Source of the DNA: Flavobacteriales bacterium | GTDB lineage: Bacteria > Bacteroidota > Bacteroidia > Flavobacteriales > BACL11 | DNA length: 8,898 bases | Assembly (NCBI GenBank): GCA_002728175.1 | Contig: PBVH01000031.1 | Span: 25,714-34,611 of the forward strand | Direction: 5' to 3' | In this document: in pieces, positions 5,320-8,898 of the stretch | Numbering within the stretch: the stretch's first letter is position 1 | Layout of the letters: each line of letters begins with the position of its first letter | Program-made: the position numbers and the translations under genes | Notes under the pieces: model-generated | What the model saw: only the letters and a program-made list of their open reading frames with translations | The model's database searches: none | What the model was told of the DNA's origin: nothing

Positions 5320-6042
5320 ATGGTAGGTCTGTTTGATTATAAATATTTTAAATGGGTTGCTATCTTCTTTGGTTGGTACTTTTTCGGTTTGTTTGGTGCT
5401 ATCATTGCGTATTTTTTAACTAAAACATTATTAAAAGCAAGAAATAATAATTTAGATTTCGAAATTTCTTTACTAAGAATTTGTTCTATGCTTATTAAAT
5501 CTGACGGTACTGTTGAGAAAATTGAAGTTGATATTGTTAGAAACTATTTTAAAAGAACTTTTGGTTCATACAAAGCTAATCAAGTTTTTTCTAAAGCTAA
5601 AAGTTCAAAGTTAAAAGAATATGATTTAGAACAATTAGTAGATGTATTAAAATCTAAGGTAATTCCAACTCAATACTATGCTATTTTACAACTTCTTTTT
5701 GCAGTTGCAGCCTCTGATGGTAAAATTGCTAAAAAAGAAGATGATTTCATTATTAGAGTTGGTTTATTACTACAATTTACTAGAGACAGAATACAAATTA
5801 TAAGAAATCAATTTGTCAACTCAAATGTAAGTAGTGAAGGAAGTATTAAACAATATTTATCTGTCTTGGGACTAAGTGAAGGAGCAACAAAAGATGAGAT
5901 AAAATCTGCATACCGAAGTTTAGCAAAAGAGTTTCACCCTGATAAACTAAATGGCATGAGTCAAGGAATAAAGGATTTAGCAAAAGAAAAATTTCAACAA
6001 ATTCAACTTGCTTATGAAAATTTAAATAAATCTTACAATTAA
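5320..6042 (+). CDS. Membrane-anchored TerB-DnaJ co-chaperone, DjlA-like
   Basis: A 240-residue protein with the DjlA layout. An N-terminal membrane helix (about 11-35, with GWYFFGLFG) comes first. A TerB-like all-helical domain (about 45-160) carries the two acidic motifs KSDGTVEKIEVD and ASDGKIAKKEDD. A C-terminal J domain (about 176-240) has the HPD tripeptide at 206-208, needed to stimulate DnaK ATPase. It should sit in the inner membrane with its J domain in the cytoplasm, recruiting DnaK to membrane-associated clients. E. coli DjlA has the same order of parts and affects envelope stress signalling. Here it begins nine bases after the desaturase stop, so the two genes form one operon. 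That suggests a membrane-related job, perhaps in desaturase quality control; this link is inference. No clear terminator follows in 6043-6093. Confidence 0.87.
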   Translation: MVGLFDYKYFKWVAIFFGWYFFGLFGAIIAYFLTKTLLKARNNNLDFEISLLRICSMLIKSDGTVEKIEVDIVRNYFKRTFGSYKANQVFSKAKSSKLKEYDLEQLVDVLKSKVIPTQYYAILQLLFAVAASDGKIAKKEDDFIIRVGLLLQFTRDRIQIIRNQFVNSNVSSEGSIKQYLSVLGLSEGATKDEIKSAYRSLAKEFHPDKLNGMSQGIKDLAKEKFQQIQLAYENLNKSYN

Positions 6043-6093
6043 TTTTCTTCGTAGTTTATGAAAATATCATATTACATTAATTAATATTAAGTT

Positions 6094-6101
6094 TATTTTT
6101 G
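6094..6101 (+). promoter_or_regulatory. Candidate -7 promoter box (TATTTTTG) for the small membrane protein gene
   Basis: TATTTTTG fits TAnnTTTG, 40 bases upstream of the ATG at 6142, in the 99-base gap after the DnaJ-like gene. It would give the next gene its own transcript. No convincing -33 element. Confidence 0.4.
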
Positions 6102-6141
6102 GAAGTTCATGACAATTACATTTTAACTCTCAATACAACCT

Positions 6142-6378
6142 ATGTTTAAAATATATTTTTGTGGTCTAGCAGTTTTATTATATGCAATAATTGCAAATAT
6201 TTTAATTAAAAATTTTGGTATTATAACTTGGTATGATTTTGGTTCGATATTTTTAGTTAGTGGTTTACAATCTTTAACACAAATTAATTTCTTCTCTATA
6301 TGTTGGTTGTTTTTTGTATATCCATTAACTTTAGGTCTTGCCTATTTTTATGCTGATAAGTTTTATAATTTGTTCTAA
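6142..6378 (+). CDS. Small membrane protein of unknown function
   Basis: A 78-residue, strongly hydrophobic protein that I do not recognise. Likely membrane helices are about 4-22 and 51-71. The stretch 33-48 is a weaker hydrophobic segment that may be a third helix or lie along the membrane. There is no lipobox, no Cys pair and no charged cluster beyond a short polar C-terminus (ADKFYN). It is probably a real gene: codon use resembles the neighbours, a TATTTTTG box stands upstream, and it fits neatly between two clear genes on the same strand without overlap. Its aromatic and Ile/Leu-rich make-up gives no functional hint, and neighbours do not suggest a pathway. It could be a conserved lineage-specific protein. 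Confidence 0.65.
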   Translation: MFKIYFCGLAVLLYAIIANILIKNFGIITWYDFGSIFLVSGLQSLTQINFFSICWLFFVYPLTLGLAYFYADKFYNLF

Positions 6379-6413
6379 AGTTATTTTACTTTAAAAAATC
6401 AATTTAAAATTCT

Positions 6414-6421
6414 TAAATTTG
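6414..6421 (+). promoter_or_regulatory. Candidate -7 promoter box (TAAATTTG) for the large secreted protein gene
   Basis: TAAATTTG fits TAnnTTTG, 21 bases upstream of the ATG at 6443 and 36 bases after the preceding stop codon. The -33 element is unclear. Confidence 0.4.
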
Positions 6422-6442
6422 TGATAATCCAAAACATCCATT

Positions 6443-8898
6443 ATGCTAAGAATTCTATTAATATTAATTTTTGTTTCTAGTATTTGTTTTTCTCAAACTA
6501 GTTTGAATATGAATTTGTTAGGAACATACAACTATCCAAATACTGAAGGAAGTGATATTTGGGGTTGGACTGATAATACTGGCAATGAATATGCTCTTGT
6601 AACTTTACAAAATGGCTTTTCCGTTGTTGATGTTACTAATCCATCTACTCCAAATGAAAAGTTTTTTATATCCGACTTGACTTCAACTTGGAGAGATGTA
6701 AAAACATGGGGAAATTATGCGTATGTTACTACTGAAGCTGATGCAGGTTTATTAATTGTTGATCTTTCTGATATGTCTGGAAACACTTATTGGCGTTTGA
6801 CTCAGTTTACAAATCCAAATAATGGATCCTCAATTACTTTTACCGCTGCTCATAATATTTACATAGATGAAAATGGGGTTGCTTATATTTTTGGAGCTTC
6901 ATCTAATGTTGGAACAAATCCAGCTGATGGAGCAATATTTTTAGATGTAAATGCGAATCCAATAAACCCTCATTATCTTGGTAATTGGAATGAAAATTAT
7001 ATTCACGATGGTATGGTAAGGGGAGATACGATGTGGGCTGGATGTATATACGCAGGAGAACTATTTGCTGTTGATGTTTCTAATAAATCAAATCCAGTTA
7101 CATTAGGGTCTTATCCTACACCAAACAATTTTACTCATAACATATGGGTTTCTGATGATGGGAATTTTGTTTTCACAACTGATGAAACTTCAAATGCATA
7201 TTTAGCAGCTTATGATGTTTCAGATCTAAATAATATTCAAGAAGTAGATAGAATACAATCAAATCCCGGATCTGGTTCTATACCACACAATACTCATGTC
7301 GATGGTAATTTTTTAATTACTTCTTATTACAGAGATGGTACGACTGTTCATGATATAACATATCCTAATAATATGGTGCAAGTTGCTTATTATGACTCAT
7401 ATTCAGGATCAGGTAATGGTTTTGATGGATGTTGGGGAACATACCCATTCTTACCTTCTGGAAATATTATCTCATCTGATATTAATAGTGGTCCAAATGG
7501 AGGTGGTAGATTATTGGTTTATCAAAGAGATTTTCAACAGGCTTCTTTTATCGAGGGTAATGTAATTGATGGCAATACTGGACTTTCAATAAGTAATGCA
7601 ACAGTTCAAATTGTAAATTCTAGCTATAGCACATTAACAAATTTATTTGGAAACTATAACTTAGCATCTATTGAAGATGGAAATATTCAAGTACTTTTTA
7701 GTGCTTCTGGATATATTCCTGTTATATTAAATGCTAACATGATTAGTGGAAATATAATAACTTTGAATGCTGTTTTGTTTTCAGGAAGTGGTGTTTTAGG
7801 CTGTACAGATCCTTTGGCGAATAATTATGATCCTTCTGCTAATGTTGATGATGGTTCATGTTGTTATGGCGATTTAATTACGATTGATATAATTACTGAT
7901 AATTATCCAACTGAAACTTCTTGGCAATTGATTAATCAAAGTGGAGTTGTAGTTGCTAGTATTAATTCTGGTGATTTAACACAGGCTAATTCATCTTATT
8001 CTTGGAGTATTTGTCCTTCTAGTACAGATTGTTATGATTTTATAATATATGATACTTATGGAGATGGTATTTGTTGTAGTTACGGAAATGGTTCTTACAG
8101 TGTTTCCTATAATGGAAATATTGTTGCGAGTGGTGGTTCATTCGGGACGTCAGAAACAAATTCTTCTATTGGTTCCTGTATAGTTCCAATTGTCGGCTGC
8201 ATGAACCCAAGTGCATCAAATTATGATCCATTAGCTAACACAAGCACTTCTTTTGGTGGTATTTTTGATCCAAATGGAGGTTCTGGAGCTTATTTTAATG
8301 GCAACAGACATCTTTTAGTTGATGCCAATGTTCCTGCTAAAATTGTATCAGCTGATGTATATTCAAATTCTAGTTCTAATACTATAACATTTGAGTTAAG
8401 AGACAATACTTCATCTGTTATAGATGATACTACCTTAACACTTGTACAGGGTCAGCAAAGAATTAATTTAAATTTTGATATTCCTGTAGGAAATAATTAT
8501 GAACTAGGAATTTCATCTTCTAATACTAGTCCTGGTCTTTATAGAAGCAATGATGCTGCATTTGTAAATTATCCTTACGATATTGGAGGTTTAATAAGTA
8601 TTACTGAATCTAGTGCTTCTGTTGCTGATCAATACTATTATTATTTTTATAATATTGAAGTAGAAGCAATGTGTGTAGGGCTTACAACACCTATTTTAGG
8701 TTGTACCAATCCAGCAGCCTGTAATTATAATCCAAGTGCTAATACAGACGATGGTTCTTGTTTAACGGATTACGGTTGTACCGATCCAACAGCATTTAAT
8801 TATGATCCAACTGCCACATGCGATGATGGAAGTTGTGTAGCAATTGTATATGGTTGTACTGATCCAACAGCGATCAACTACTTCCCAGGTGCAAATGT
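6443..8898 (+). CDS. Large secreted choice-of-anchor-B-type protein with GCTD repeats (incomplete at the right edge)
   Basis: The frame from the ATG at 6443 stays open for 818 codons to the window end, so the C-terminus is missing. Residues 1-18 (ending CFSQ) are a Sec signal peptide. Residues about 25-365 resemble LVIVD-repeat beta-propellers of choice-of-anchor B proteins: SVVDVTNPSTP, WRDVKTWGNYAYV, GLLIVDLSD, AAHNIYID, FAVDVSNKSNP, FTHNIWVSDDG. Residues 367-446 look like a carboxypeptidase-regulatory-type beta-sandwich (EGNVIDGNTG...GNYNLASIEDG). GCTD-type Cys repeats begin at 453, 585 (degenerate), 753, 778 and 804. Between them lie a Cys-rich domain (474-579, with DTYGDGICC at 537-545) and a beta-sandwich (about 605-745, with NLNFDIPVGNNYEL). 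The protein is probably exported and displayed or released by the type IX system. The sorting domain would lie beyond the window. Its ligand is unknown; adhesion or polymer binding is a guess. Confidence 0.88.
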   Translation, partial: MLRILLILIFVSSICFSQTSLNMNLLGTYNYPNTEGSDIWGWTDNTGNEYALVTLQNGFSVVDVTNPSTPNEKFFISDLTSTWRDVKTWGNYAYVTTEADAGLLIVDLSDMSGNTYWRLTQFTNPNNGSSITFTAAHNIYIDENGVAYIFGASSNVGTNPADGAIFLDVNANPINPHYLGNWNENYIHDGMVRGDTMWAGCIYAGELFAVDVSNKSNPVTLGSYPTPNNFTHNIWVSDDGNFVFTTDETSNAYLAAYDVSDLNNIQEVDRIQSNPGSGSIPHNTHVDGNFLITSYYRDGTTVHDITYPNNMVQVAYYDSYSGSGNGFDGCWGTYPFLPSGNIISSDINSGPNGGGRLLVYQRDFQQASFIEGNVIDGNTGLSISNATVQIVNSSYSTLTNLFGNYNLASIEDGNIQVLFSASGYIPVILNANMISGNIITLNAVLFSGSGVLGCTDPLANNYDPSANVDDGSCCYGDLITIDIITDNYPTETSWQLINQSGVVVASINSGDLTQANSSYSWSICPSSTDCYDFIIYDTYGDGICCSYGNGSYSVSYNGNIVASGGSFGTSETNSSIGSCIVPIVGCMNPSASNYDPLANTSTSFGGIFDPNGGSGAYFNGNRHLLVDANVPAKIVSADVYSNSSSNTITFELRDNTSSVIDDTTLTLVQGQQRINLNFDIPVGNNYELGISSSNTSPGLYRSNDAAFVNYPYDIGGLISITESSASVADQYYYYFYNIEVEAMCVGLTTPILGCTNPAACNYNPSANTDDGSCLTDYGCTDPTAFNYDPTATCDDGSCVAIVYGCTDPTAINYFPGAN
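7799..7861 (+). repeat. GCTD repeat unit 1 (coding, 21 residues)
   Basis: Residues 453-473 run from GCTDPLANNYDP to VDDGSC. This full unit has the two conserved Cys and an Asp/Asn-rich core that may bind calcium. It separates the regulatory-type beta-sandwich from the Cys-rich DTYGDGICC domain. Confidence 0.9.
8195..8251 (+). repeat. GCTD repeat unit 2, degenerate
   Basis: Residues 585-603 begin GCMNPSASNYDPLAN but then read TSTSFGG instead of DDGSC. The closing Cys is lost and a beta-sandwich domain follows directly. The opening Cys may be unpaired or pair elsewhere. Confidence 0.8.
8699..8898 (+). repeat. GCTD repeat units 3-5, near-tandem, running off the edge
   Basis: Units start at 8699, 8774 and 8852, so the periods are 75 and 78 bases (25 and 26 residues). 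Units 3 and 4 are complete with DDGSC; unit 4 reads GCTDPTAFNYDP then TATCDDGSC. Unit 5 is cut by the window edge. Short linkers (LTDY, VAIVY) separate them. More copies may follow outside the window. Confidence 0.92.

Noticed and set aside
7383..7565. 60-codon open frame inside the large secreted protein gene
   Set aside because: The long frame from 6443 is continuous here and carries recognisable domains; this one is an alternate-frame shadow.
7799..8898. Repeats at the right end as a CRISPR array or mobile-element repeat
   Set aside because: They are protein-level repeats of variable DNA sequence within one open frame, with no conserved DNA repeat or unique spacers.

Overview
The window is A+T-rich and looks like the chromosome of a marine member of the Bacteroidetes, most likely order Flavobacteriales. 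Three things point there. Several genes are preceded by a TAnnTTTG box, the -7 element of Bacteroidetes promoters, with A-rich leaders rather than Shine-Dalgarno sites. The left edge holds the N-terminus of a proteorhodopsin. The right edge holds a huge secreted protein with the Cys-rich GCTDP...NY.P.A..DDGSC repeats typical of type IX-secreted proteins. I see no phage, transposon, CRISPR, tRNA or rRNA signal, and no gene-free stretch longer than about 130 bases.

Layout. (1) 1-116, minus: start of a proteorhodopsin, cut by the window edge. (2) 237-1795, plus: a tightly spaced pair, a QueD/PTPS-family pterin enzyme with an unusual metal site and a FolE2-type GTP cyclohydrolase with an N-terminal extension. 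This pair is divergent from the rhodopsin. (3) 1839-2339, plus: an azurin-like blue-copper lipoprotein, followed by a strong intrinsic terminator. (4) 2388-2834, plus: an exported MsrB whose ATG directly follows the terminator T-run. (5) 2821-4029, minus: a Cys/Met-metabolism PLP enzyme, convergent with and overlapping msrB. (6) 4156-6042, plus: a two-gene unit with an acyl-CoA desaturase carrying a long helical C-terminal tail and a membrane-anchored TerB-DnaJ (DjlA-like) co-chaperone. (7) 6142-6378, plus: a small membrane protein of unknown function. (8) 6443 to the window end, plus: a secreted mosaic protein of more than 818 residues with no stop in the window.

How the genes may fit together. 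FolE2 makes 7,8-dihydroneopterin triphosphate from GTP and the adjacent PTPS-family enzyme is the natural next step, so the pair looks like a minimal pterin module. Its product (queuosine precursor, folate or another pterin) cannot be decided here. The azurin-like lipoprotein and exported MsrB suggest redox and repair functions outside the cytoplasm. The desaturase/DnaJ-like unit is tied to the inner membrane. The least ordinary items are the remodelled metal site of the QueD-like enzyme beside a rhodopsin, the terminator abutting the msrB start codon, the desaturase tail, and the domain mosaic of the last protein. Nothing here by itself proves a new defence or mobile system.
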